NCBI GenBank assembly: GCA_032718475.1
Contig: JAUCBJ010001727.1
Coordinates: 18,804-82,803 of the forward strand
DNA from: Nemertoderma westbladi
Lineage: Eukaryota > Xenacoelomorpha > Nemertodermatida > Nemertodermatidae
Length of the DNA stretch: 64,000 nt
Direction of reading: 5' to 3'
Made by a program: the position numbers and the translations under genes. The notes below the pieces were generated by a model. That model was not told the DNA's origin and did not search any database. It saw nothing but the letters and a program-made list of their open reading frames with translations. Shown piece by piece: positions 47,104-57,457 of the stretch (positions within the stretch are counted from its first letter, which is position 1; each line of letters opens with the position of its first letter).

Positions 47104-47439
47104 GGGGGAAAACGCCGATGCTGGAGGTGGAACTTTTAGACCACGGAATTCCGGCCAGTCACCAGATATTGAAAGTGGAGAAGGAATACTTTCTTAAATG
47201 TAAGATTGCGGTTGAGAAAAGTTTCATTGGTTGGATATAATCTTTAATATAACTTCCCTACGGTTGAATCTTGATTGAGAATAAGTTGGGCTTCCCCAAA
47301 CCAATATACACCAAATATTCATAATAATATAACACGACAATATAAATCCCTTCAGTACATTATTTAATTACCCACTGTTCGTTATAGATTTTAACCTAAC
47401 TAATGTTCCCCAATTTTCCCTCGGTCCTAGTCTCGGTAC

Positions 47440-48380
47440 CGTAGTATCGGTGTCGGTCGACCCTGTTGCGTGTCTGTCCCACCCTTCCCGAACCCTGAAG
47501 CGATTGGTCATCAGGAAAGCGGTACAGCTTGGCTAATGGTCGGTCAAGTCGGTGGACCCGTTTGTGTGTCCGTCCCACCCTTCCCAAACCCCGAAGGGAT
47601 CGGTCATCAGGAAAGCGGTACAGCTTGGCTAGGGGTTTGTCGGTTCATCACAGGGACCCAACCACCTAAGCTTTCCGAGTCCTTATTCAGGCTCGTAGTT
47701 GCTTCGGTAGCCAAGAAGCTGCTCCGAACAGTCGGTAGGCCAGTGGAGTCTGGTCCTTTGTCTTTCGACCCCATTGCGTGTCCGTCCCACCCTTCCCGAA
47801 CCCCGAGGGGATCGGTCATCAGGAAAGCGGTACAGCTTGGCTAGGGGTCCGTCGGTTCATCACAGGGACCCAACCACCTAAGCTTTCCGAGTCCTTATTC
47901 AGGCTCGTAGTTGCTTCGGTAGCCAAGAAGCTGCTCCGAACAGTCGGTAGGCCAGTGGAGTCTGGTCCTTTGTCTTTCGACCCCATTGCGTGTCCGTCCC
48001 ACCCTTCCCGAACCCCGAGGGGATCGGTCATCAGGAAAGCGGTACGGCTTGGCAAGGGGTCTGTCAGCCCGTCGTGAGCCCCAACGGTTGGTAGTTTTCC
48101 GAGTCCTTATTCAGGCTCGTACTAACGCCGGGTGTGGAACCCACTCCAGGAAGGCAGTCCTTGTCGAACCCATCCTCCGTTAGTTGGTCGACCCGTCGCA
48201 AGTCCTTGGCGTATGTCGGCAAGCTTTCCGAGTCCTTATTCAGGCTCGTAATAACTGCCGGCGACCAGGGACCGCTAAGGATCTGTCTGTCGGTTCCCGT
48301 CGCAAATCCCTGACACAAGCAGCAGACTTTCCGAGTCCTTATTCAGGTTCGTAATAACTACTGTTGGCCAGGGACCGCTA
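47440..48380. repeat. 212-bp tandem repeat with a dispersed core element
   Basis: A 212-bp unit recurs with CGGTCATCAGGAAAGCGGTA at 47601, 47813 and 48025, nearly identical between copies, plus a shorter version near 47506. The core CTTTCCGAGTCCTTATTCAG followed by GCTCGTA recurs five times (about 47670, 47882, 48097, 48218 and 48328), independent of the 212-bp unit in the last two. ORFs here in both strands repeat with the unit and are not genes. The region lies 5' of the small ORFs on the minus strand and could be the leader or LTR region of that element. Confidence 0.85.
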
Positions 48381-48782
48381 AGGGCACTCCTTGTCCCTTA
48401 GGCCTAGCGAGTTACCAAATCCACCTCTACAGGCAGCAGGAAGTTGGCTAGGCCTAATAGTAATCAGGCAAACCTGAATACTGCTTAACTTTGCCTCCTA
48501 CCCCTGGCCCTTAAATATCTCACATGAGTCCCGTACCCCGTAAGTTGCCCCAATATTCGCCCATAAATCGCCCCCAGTCCATTGAATATGCCCAAATCCC
48601 ATGTTCCCACGCCCAGTAGTGATATTGGCATATTCATTTCAAATAAATCCGAAAAATATTCAACTCGCGTTAAGAAAAGTTGAAATACCGCGAACAACAT
48701 CTGTCAATAGGTTCTGAGCAATTGATTTATCTGCCGGGTTTGAAATTTTGGTGGCGGCTGAAACTACCGAATTTGGAAGTTG

Positions 48783-49136
48783 TTAGGGAAAATCAGCGTA
48801 GACTATATTCAGTCCTTTACATGCGCCCAAGAAAATATAAATGTCCTTGATATCCCTGCAGATAATGATTCGTTCAGTATGCATTGTATTACTGAGTTTC
48901 ATATTCATTGAATACGATCCAATGCAGGAGAGTTTGAGTCCGTTAACACTTTCGAAAGTTTCATTTACGGGTTTAAGGTTTCTCCTCTGAATACGGAGTT
49001 TCTTTAGGATTTTTATTCTGGCAACTGATACCTGCGCACCCGTGTCTGCGATAACGTCAAGTTTCCCCATTAGATTACCTGCAGTTGTAAGGAAGTCGAC
49101 TGTTATAATGGGTTTGTCAGGGGAATTCTCTGTAAC
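48783..49136 (-). pseudogene. Retropepsin-like aspartic protease of an LTR retrotransposon, partial
   Basis: The minus-strand frame reads KPIITVDFL, then MGKLDVIADTGAQVSVAR with the catalytic DTG, then SCIGSYSMNMKL and a short C-terminal part ending at 48783. This is the fold of clan AA retropepsins that cleave Gag-Pol. A TGA at 49137-49139 interrupts the frame just upstream; before it the same frame continues back to about 49270 (KETEAVTMKSE, DTEYQILDMETPKVA). Reverse transcriptase, RNase H and integrase are missing downstream. Gypsy-like affiliation is likely but not proven. Confidence 0.8.
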
Positions 49137-49261
49137 TCAAGCGACTTTAGGAGTTTCCATATCGAGTATCTGATATTCCGTATCATCAATGTGGGCTGAA
49201 GTTTCAGATTTCATAGTGACCGCTTCAGTTTCTTTTATCCCAGCGATAAAAATTCCTCTAG

Positions 49262-49270
49262 TTTTTTTTT
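49262..49270 (-). promoter_or_regulatory. Candidate -1 frameshift site between Gag nucleocapsid and protease
   Basis: A run of nine A on the minus strand lies between the zinc-knuckle frame and the protease frame. The knuckle frame reads CCT AAC AAA AAA AAA CTA and stops nine codons later; the protease frame is the -1 frame through the same run. A-AAA-AAA is a usable -1 slippery heptamer. It may equally be a homopolymer indel in a dead copy. Confidence 0.35.
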
Positions 49271-49315
49271 GTTAGGACTGTTATTCCGCTGTTGACCCTT
49301 CTGTGATTTTTTCCA

Positions 49316-49357
49316 ACATATCGCTCTGAAATGGCCATTCTTCCTGCAGTTCTTGCA
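49316..49357 (-). pseudogene. Gag zinc knuckle (CCHC) of the LTR retrotransposon
   Basis: The minus strand encodes CKNCRKNGHFRAIC, an exact C-x2-C-x4-H-x4-C nucleocapsid knuckle, flanked by basic residues (WKKSQKGQQ). The frame upstream reads QLYETGKPCPATHNK. It lies about 290 bp upstream of the protease DTG, as expected for Gag-protease order. Confidence 0.85.
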
Positions 49358-49519
49358 CTTGTTGTGTGTAGCGGGACAAGGTTTACCTGTTTCATATAGC
49401 TGTGACGGGACCTTGGAGTTGGCAGTATAGATCCCGACCAGTGTGTGTTATATGTGTCGCCACGTCCATAGGTTGCTAAAGCTATAGTCTGGATGTGTAT
49501 AGTAGGCCGAAGGCCGTTC

Positions 49520-50171
49520 AAATAACTGAGTTTTACTGTCAGTGTTTATAATCGCAGAACGTAATAATAGCACAGTCTGATTATAATAGCGCGGTAGTGA
49601 TGACGGTTAAAACTGTTCCGGTCTCACAACTGTATAGGAACCAACTGAACCAGTAATCAATAACTGCAATGGTTATATTATTATTAACACATACTAAATC
49701 AGCTCTACACTACTGAGTGGCCTGAGTGTCCAATAGATGCACTCTAATCACTCCCAATGTGCTCTCCCACCCACCATTGGCTTAACCTGATTAATTGTCA
49801 CCTCGCCATTCCCTGTTGCCACTATCCCCACGTGCTAGCCTTACTAGCCTGTTTTTCCCTCTGATGTGGTTTGACCTCTTAACTCTCCCTGTGGCTTACT
49901 CTGATGTGGCGTGTATTGCCTTAGTTGGTTGTGAGGTGACATTATTATTGGTAATGTCACCTCACCAACTATAATTGGTAAAATGTCACTAATCCCATTT
50001 TCGGTGGGTAATGCAGGGAATTGAATCCGCTGACAATAGCCATGGTCATCCACAGAAGTAGCAATCCGTGGATTTCGTTGTCGATTTATCGTGCTGCTTG
50101 TTTGACCTCCAGGAATCATGTTTATGATTGTGGTACGGTATTGGCCCAATACTATTGGGGTTAATGAATAC
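49520..50171 (-). other. Retroelement interior, no recognised domain
   Basis: Between the knuckle and the Gag capsid-like part. It contains a short hairpin (GAGGTGACATTA / TAATGTCACCTC, about 49931-49961). A 109-codon ORF (49844-50173) shows no recognised motif. Confidence 0.4.
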
Positions 50172-50360
50172 AAAGGGACGAAAAATGTCTTAAAAATAAA
50201 TATAACTCCTCAATATCATCGAATAAGGATACGGGTTGGCGGGGTTGTAGCAAATCCATTCGCATTCCATCGGATTTGCTACAACCCCGCCAACCCGTAT
50301 CCTTATTCGATGATATTGAGGAGTTATATTTATTTTTAAGACATTTTTCGTCCCTTTCAG
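50172..50360. repeat. Large inverted repeat inside the Gag relic
   Basis: The left arm at about 50172-50262 (AAAGGGACGAAAAATGTC to GTTGTAGCAAATCC) is the reverse complement of the right arm at about 50277-50360, with a loop of about 14 bases. The match looks perfect over more than 80 bp. The right arm is the natural orientation of the gag sequence; the left arm is an inverted duplication. Confidence 0.93.
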
Positions 50361-50855
50361 TGAGTTCGCGATTGCGGCAGAGAACAACGGTCTCCTCCAG
50401 ATCCAGAGCGGGTTTCTTAGATAAAAGTTCCTGTCTCACCTCGTCGTCTGTGATACCACCAACAATCAGGGTCGCCAGCCACTCGTCTTTGGTCATCGAG
50501 GTCAAGCCAGCATCATCAGCCAACTCGCGGAGTTGCAGTACAGAAATCATTGAATGATTCTTTGTTGCTACAACCCCGCCAACCCGTATCCTTATTCGAT
50601 GATATTGAGGAGTTATATTTATTTTTAAGACATTTTTCGTCCCTTTCAGTGAGTTCGCGATTGCGGCAGAGAACAACGGTCTCCTCCAGATCCAGAGCGG
50701 GTTTCTTAGATAAAAGTTCCTGTCTCACCTCGTCGTCTGTGATACCACCAACAATCAGGGTCGCCAGCCACTCGTCTTTGGTCATCGAGGTCAAGCCAGC
50801 ATCATCAGCCAACTCGCGGAGTTGCAGTACAGAAATCATTGAATGATTCTTTGTG
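50277..50855. repeat. 289-bp direct tandem duplication inside the Gag relic
   Basis: The segment from TTGCTACAACCCCGCC through TTGAATGATTCTTTG occurs twice with period 289 (50282 and 50571) and appears identical. On the minus strand it encodes ADDAGLTSMTKDEWLATLIV and TDDEVRQELLSKKPALD twice in a row. Confidence 0.95.
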
Positions 50856-51528
50856 TGACTGCGTGAGTCGGATGAGTTTAAACCAATCTACAACAATATT
50901 CTGTTGATTTCGAAGATAATCGTGTATTTTATCCAGAACCTCGGTTAGAGTTAAGTTAGTATCCTGTTGTATGCCGATTGCGTGTCCCACACGCCGGAGA
51001 AAGTCTGGGCTGCAGTAAGACCAAAAGGTTGCAACCTGGTCCTCCCGGGATCGGGCAGATAATTTTGTGATCTGAGCGTAATTGCCCCAAGATGTCCTCA
51101 ATTTTTTGAATTTGGGATAGGCGATTTCGTCGTCGATAGCATCCAGAGGTTGGATTGTATGTTTAATTGAATCTGGATGGCTTGATCCGTGGGCATCGGC
51201 CTCCGGGTGACTGTAACGCCCGGATTACAGCATCCAGTTGCTGCTGCTGCATTTGTTGTTGGATTTGCATTTGTTGTTGTTGTTGTAGAAACATTTGCTG
51301 CATGAATTGCTGCATAGAGTTAGTTTCCGAGTTATCCTTCCCATTAACGCCAGCGTCATCCACATCGTGAATCGTGGGATTCCGCTGTCTGCAATCAATT
51401 GCGCGCCATAGTATCCGTCGCAAATCGATTGTGGAAGTTGTGTCAGCGAATTTTATTTGGAGATTTTTGAGATGTTGTTTAACTTCATCTCTATCTAATT
51501 CGTTGACCTCATTTCGGTTCAGGTGCAA
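50277..51528 (-). pseudogene. Gypsy-like Gag, broken
   Basis: The start is at 51528 (MHLNRNEVNELDRDEVKQHL; the first 40 residues could be a SAP-like helical motif). A Gln-rich stretch (LQQQQQMQIQQQ) follows, and then a frameshift near 51200. The next frame shows SIKHTIQPLDAIDDEIAYP, SREDQVATFWSYCSPDFL and HKESFNDFC, a capsid-like region; after another shift comes ELADDAGLTSMTKDEWLATL. The general order (N-terminal domain, Gln-rich linker, capsid-like helices, then knuckle and protease at 49.3-48.8 kb) fits an LTR-retrotransposon Gag-Pol. Two frameshifts, a tandem duplication and an inverted duplication make it non-functional. No LTRs were recognised. Confidence 0.75.
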
Positions 51529-51821
51529 AGTTTCTTTATCATTCGCTGCTATGTGAACTTTGTTTCTAGATCATTAATTGGAGAAAATATCACCACCTAC
51601 ACACTGCACCATGTAATAACCCCGGAACGTATAAAATAATACTGATAATATGCAATAAGCAGTGTAATATTAATATTCAGTACGTTTCAGGTAAGTATAT
51701 AAGTGTCAGTCCATAGAACAGTAATACACAGGCAGGCCATGAATAGAACAACACAGTAAGCAATATATCTCCTACCTACCGGTACATCCCAGGTCTCAGA
51801 TCCAGGGTCCAAGAGTATATC

Positions 51822-52055
51822 AGCGCCCTCTCGCGTTACCTCTCGCGTAACCTCTCGCGCCCTCTCACGTTACCTCTCGCGCCCTCTCACGTTACCTCTC
51901 GCGCCCTCTCGCGTTACCTGTCGTGCCCTCTCGCATTACCTATCGTGCCCTTTCGTACCCTCTCGCGCCCTCCGCCCTCCCGCATTACCTCTCGCGCCCT
52001 CTCACGTTACATCTCGCGCCCTCTCGTGTTACCTCTCGCGTTACCTCTCACGGAG
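51822..52055. repeat. 22-bp minisatellite, right block
   Basis: The same units as at 45242-45885 (CTCGCGCCCTCTCGCGTTAC), about ten copies with several deletions. It lies 0.4 kb upstream of PCMT1 exon 3. The two blocks flank the LTR-retroelement relics on both sides. Confidence 0.93.
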
Positions 52056-52478
52056 TGACATTGTGTGTGTACCCTCTGTAACTTGCTAATACAGGTGTCC
52101 AGTCCATTTCAACAGTTACAGTTCAGCAAAGGCACAGGCTCCATCTGTGTGGCTCCACACCAAGGCTCCACACGGATATCTCGTTGTCACCATGACAATG
52201 AACAGAAATGGGGCTATGGTGTACCCCTGACGAACAACCAATATAACCCGGCATTGCCTCATAGTGCGGTGGTCGATCATGTTTATTTAGCCCACTACTG
52301 TTAGTTATGTAACACCACAGCTACCCAATTTCAACCCAAGATCTCCACTTCGCTAATTAATTTACACACTGATTACTTCACTAGCAGCAGTCGTTGCTAT
52401 TTTGAGTTCTATAAATGAAATAATTTGGGTTCTCTGTGTTTCCTATTCGTTATTAATTCCCCTCCATTTATTTCCCAG

Positions 52479-52605
52479 CACGCAGTCGCCCTGGAACAGT
52501 TGTCCGCCCAGCTTAAGGAAGGCGCTTCCGTATTAGACGTTGGATCCGGTAGCGGCTATCTGACGGCCTGTATGGCTGTTATGGTTGGCGATACTGGAAA
52601 GGCTG
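52479..52605 (+). CDS. PCMT1: Protein-L-isoaspartate O-methyltransferase, exon 3
   Basis: This 127-nt exon encodes HAVALEQLSAQLKEGASVLD, VGSGSGYLTACMAVMV and GDTGKA, plus one base. LDVGSGSGYLTA is motif I of class I methyltransferases, the glycine-rich loop that binds S-adenosylmethionine. The acceptor is TTTATTTCCCAG before 52479 and the donor is GTGAGT at 52606. Phases match exon 2 (phase 0) and leave phase 1 for exon 4. The next exon, which should carry the acidic motif after the second strand, was not found up to 64000, so intron 3 probably exceeds 11 kb. Confidence 0.95.
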
Positions 52606-55037
52606 GTGAGTAAATAATTATTTGTGTGGAATTTATCACAAGATCTGGAAGGGTTAGTTATGACATAAAACTACCCATACAGATTGGGCAAGCAGCTCAA
52701 GGGCCCAGTTAGTAAGTAACAGACAAGAAATGACCACACCGGTGGAGCCTTCGGTTTACAAATCCGTGGATTTGGATTTGAAGATTCTGTCAGTGGGATC
52801 GCAATTGTCACCAACACGCATTGAGACAGGAGACTATAACTTGTCTTCTGCCTCAAAACAAAACTAGTGTCAGAAACGCAAATTCACTTCGTATGCATTC
52901 CTCGTATGCAAATACTCGGAATGCATAGGAGTGGGTTTGTGGTGAATTGCGTTTGAAAATTGGTCTGGTGGGTATCAAATAAAATTTTTTTTTGCATTTG
53001 AAAGTTTTAAAAGTTAAAAAATTATAATTACAATTGAACCCAAGACAAATTCAAACGTAGAATAAACGTGTGAGACATGTTTATAAGAGTATAGTAATTT
53101 TGAAAGTCGTGAAAAGTTGGGAAGATGTCGTATTTAAACACCATGGTCACGGCTATTATATTTAGGAGTGTACTACAGATTGGTGCCAACAGTACAACAA
53201 CCAAGGGTGCCAAAGGTTAGTAGCACCAGTGGCGTACACAGACCCCACTCAGTAGTTTGTAGTAGATAGAGAGAGGCGTTCGATAATCAAACCTGTGGGT
53301 TTGGTATAGTTGAGCTCTTCAGATAATGCTCATTCTAACTACACTATTCTAGTACAAGTATGGGGAGTAGTTAGGGTATCAAAAAGTGAGTCGGTCACAG
53401 CCAGTTTATCTCCGAAGTTTTTGCGCTATGCATGGGAATAGATACAGAGGATAGCTTGAGAGTGAGACAGGGTTGTTTGGGGAGCTGAACTTGAGCTGCT
53501 GGAAGGTGGGCCAGGTAGCTCGGGAGGCCAACCCCATGATACTGACTGATGGTTGATAGATGTTGTACGCATCTCAATCTCGCAATAGGGGCGCTAATGC
53601 ACCCAGCTGCACCCTGCAGATGAGTTGTCAGGAGACTTTACAGACAATTGGCACGCCACTCGAAACGAGACCCGGACTCCACAGTTGAGTTCTCCACAGG
53701 GTTTGTTGCAACTCCTGCACCACAGCCACAGTCGTATCATCATCATCATGACTTTGGCTCGCGCCCCAGAACCACCTGATTAACTAACCTACGTTGATGG
53801 AATTGACAGCTGCGATCTTTCTTTATCGTGCGCTTAAGGATTTAGAAGTGCAGGGCTCGGGAACCAAACCCTGGGGTTTGGAACTCTCGAGTCCACGTAC
53901 GACCCAAAGAACCCAGAGAGAAGGCTCACGCCTGAGTATCAAGATGAGGTAAAGATACGACGCGGAAAGACAACACCTGCTGTTCCGACATCCAAAAGAT
54001 TCACGCCATCCATCCGTCTACTAACCATACCCACCCACGATCCGCGATTTATACGATATTTTACTCCAAATTATTTCGGGAAGTTTCGACGCACGCATTA
54101 TTAAGCCCGAATATGTCCAATCCTTTATATATCATCGTCGCTCTGATATATACGTCCAGATTTATTGAAGTCAAGGTGATTCGCAATATTTTTATAAGAA
54201 ATTAAGTAAATTTTGAAAACGGAAGGAAATTATTACGTATTTTTATATTTAGTTTGATTATCGGCCTTTAAAACGCAATAATATTTAGTTAAACATTTAG
54301 CCTCAAATACGTTTTATATTTAGATCCTTTGTTATTATTTGTTCTTTATAATATGAGATGGGAAATGGGGGACATAGTCATAGCCATGTTCCATTTCAAC
54401 TAAGTAAATTGTTAATTTGTAAATAAATCGAAGGAAGTATATTTTGTAATTTAATTTGTATTTCGTATGTAATCATAATTATGCAATAGTTTATGCAATA
54501 AGCAGTGGCAATATTTGTATGTAGTTATTAGAATTATAGAACTGAATTAGTTGATTTATTTGAAAGTATAATTTTATTTTGTTTTTCAATAACGCCCTAT
54601 CTCTTCTATAATTGGAGAGAAACTTGGCCTGTTTTTCTTGGAGCGGTGTTACGATATATGGCGCTGTGTGCTAAACATCCCATTATACAGTATAAAATAA
54701 ATTAGATAAGTTTATATTAATACGCAATTATAGTATAATTAGATAAGGTAAATAAAATCTACCAGATCTACCATATTCATTTAATTTTATACAGTATGTA
54801 GCTTTAATTACGTATATTTTATAATAAAACCGCAGTATATTAAATTACGGGGGCAAAAACCTATAAATCTAATATATGAATTTTGATTGTTAAGAAGAGA
54901 TGTAGGAACGACCAAACTCGCGGTGACAAATTAATAACAAATTAAACTGTGTGCAAATTTTCGACCAACAGGTCTTTTACGAGCACAAAATAAATAAATA
55001 AATGGTGTATGATTACTGGTATAAAGGATAAACCGTA
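52606..55037 (+). other. Probable PCMT1 intron 3, unique part
   Basis: About 2.4 kb without a recognised element. ORFs of about 60 codons on the minus strand show no family features. 53.6-53.95 kb is GC-richer; 54.1-55.0 kb is very AT-rich with an AAATAAATAAATAAAT run near 54985-55002. Confidence 0.5.
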
Positions 55038-55102
55038 TTAAGGGAAACTGGCGGGAATTTTGAAATATTACCGATTTCAAAATTCCCGCCAGTTTCCCTT
55101 AA
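55038..55102. repeat. Perfect 28-bp-stem hairpin with 9-base loop
   Basis: The left arm 55038-55065 (TTAAGGGAAACTGGCGGGAA then TTTTGAAA) and right arm 55075-55102 are exact reverse complements, with the loop TATTACCGA. The apex reads AAATATTACC. Confidence 0.97.
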
Positions 55103-55264
55103 TCAATCTTAACAATCTAATCAAATCTAATCAACCTTAACAATCAATATGATACCCCCGGTGACGTGGGCGAAAGAATATCTTAATATATGAATTTGTC
55201 GTTATATAATATCCATTGAATCTACTTAATAATTGTGCTAATTTCGCCTGTATTTCTATATTAA

Positions 55265-57457
55265 CTAGAAAGCCTGTGGCCCTTCGGGCCACAGCTTTCT
55301 AGTGCACGTGCAGATGATATATGAATATGTGTGGGAGATTTGAGAACTGCATACGGAATAGACACCATCATTAAATAAAACACCACCCCCATAAGAGATA
55401 ACTGTCAAGTTTCAACTTTAGTCAGATTGTAAATAACAAAATTTCCAGAAAATGATCACTTTCAGATCCACCCTCTACCTGCGGACTGGTGAAATGCAGA
55501 CGGCGCTGCAGTTTGGTAAAGGTGGGGTTTATGGTGAAGTAAAATGCCTGCCTTTCAAGTTTCAGCTTAAACAGATTGTAAATAACAAAATTGGTGTAGA
55601 TGTTCACATTCAGACTTCTAGCGGTAGACTGAAGAACTGTAGACGACTCTGGGACTCCGTAAAGATACAGAATATGCTGCAGTAGATTCCTGCCAAGTTT
55701 CAGCTCAAAGGGATTAAAGAGAACCAATTGGGATGAGGTGTTCACTATCAGACAATTCGCCCTCTAGCGGCAGATAGGGGAACTGTATACAACTCTGCGA
55801 CTCCGTAAAGGTAGAGCCTATGCTGTAGTAGATGCCTACCAAGTTTCAGTCTAAACCGTTTGTAAATAACAAAGTTGGAGAAGATGTTAATTTTCAGACA
55901 TTTCACCCTCTAGCGGTAGACTGGGGAAGTGTATAGGACTCTGCAACTCCGTAAAGATAGAGCCTAGGATGTAGTAGATACCTGCCAAGTTTCAGCTCAA
56001 AAGGATTAAAAAGAACCAAATGGGATGAGGTTTTCACTATCAGACAATTCGCCCTCTTGCGTCTGACTGTGGAACTGTAGACGACTCTACTACTCCGCAA
56101 AGATATAGCCTATGCTATAGTAGATGCCTACCAAGTTTCAGTCTAAAAGGATTGTAAATAACAAAGTTGGAGAAGATGTTAACTTTCATACATTTCGCCC
56201 TCTAGCGGCAGACGCGGGTACTGTAGACAACTCTGCGCGACTCAGTAAAGATATAGCCTATGCTGTAGTAGATGCCTACCAAGTTCAGTCTAAATGGATT
56301 ATAAATAACAAAGTTGGAGAAGATGTTAACTTGCAGACATTTCGCCCTCTAGCGGTAGACTGGGAAATTGTAGACGACTCTGCGACTCAGTAAAGATTCA
56401 GCCTATGCTGTAGTAGATGCCTACCAAGTTTCAGTCAAAACGGATTGTAAATAATAAAGTTGGAGAAGATGTTATCTCTCAGACATTTAGCACTCTAACG
56501 GTAGACTGGGGAACTGTAGACCACCCAGTGACTCCGGAAATATACAGCCTATGCTGCAGTATATAGCTACCAAGTTTCAGCTCAAAAGCATTAAAAACAA
56601 CCCAATAAGATCAGGTTTTCACTATCGGATAATTCGCCCTCTAGCGGCAGACGGGGGAACTTCAGACGGCTCTGAGTATTACGTTGCAACGAGTTAGGGC
56701 GAGACCTATCTAACGAGCTATAGTAAGCGAGATTTCATCGAGATTAGATGTATAATATTAGATAACATAATAATACAGTAAGTATAGGCCTATAGAAATA
56801 ATTATTTTTACTTTTAATATTCATAACAGTAAAACAAAAATGTTATAAACCTCTCCTTCCATGCAGCCAATGATTGAGAAAGCAGAATTACTACAACCCA
56901 AACCCACCCCAATCAACACTCCAGCCTGCTTGCTCCTTATCTGTGCCCAGCCAGCTAGCTGCGAGTTCAATAATTACCTTAAGGTTGCTACAGAAAACAA
57001 TCCTTCCCTATTCAATAACAATAGGCCAATTCGATCGTGCTTGGCGAATATGACATATTTATACACTATTTGTTTTTTAATCAATAAATAATCATACATA
57101 TTTATATTAAACACTCGAATAAAATAAATACTTTGTGAGAATGGGACACGGCGAATCTACCCATGTTAATTTTATACCAGGTGGGATAAATGTTAGCCCT
57201 CTAAATCATTAATTACCGATAGAAGAACCGAAATAATTCGATAAATTTCGCCCGAAAATCACGAAAATCGCCCTCTAGCGGCAGACGGGCGAACTTCAGA
57301 CGACTCTGAGTATTACGTTGCAACGAGTTAGGGCGAGACCTTTCTAACGAGCTATAGCAAGCGAGATTTCATCGAGATGGGTTCGATTGTATAGCCGATG
57401 ACAAACACACAGACAGACTGACTGACTGACAGACAATCGATATTTATATATATTAGA
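55265..57457 (-). mobile_element. Helitron-like non-autonomous element A with tandem-repeat core
   Basis: On the minus strand the element starts TCTAATATATATAAATATCG at 57457 and then a TGTCTGTCAGTCAGTC microsatellite. It ends in a GC-rich hairpin (AAAGCTGTGGCCC / GGGCCACAGGCTTT) followed by CTAG at 55265 and a host T. The 5' TC start, the subterminal 3' hairpin and the CTAG end fit Helitrons, which transpose by a rolling-circle mechanism without target duplications. The interior is a 55396-56690 array of about 145-bp repeats. A direct repeat of about 110 bp (56637-56746 and 57270-57381) encloses about 520 bp, probably an insertion or duplication. No Rep-helicase is encoded, so it would depend on another element. 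Confidence 0.75.
55396..56690 (-). repeat. About 145-bp tandem repeat core of Helitron A, about 9 units
   Basis: Units contain CGCCCTCTAGCGGCAGAC, GCCTATGCTGTAGTAGATGC and CCAAGTTTCAG. They are the diverged reverse complement of the core repeats of element B (59.2-60.9 kb). ORFs at 55422-56393 are repeat translations, not genes. Confidence 0.92.

Noticed and set aside
47470-48318. Overlapping ORFs of 65-124 codons on both strands
   Set aside because: They repeat with the 212-bp unit and show no coding features.
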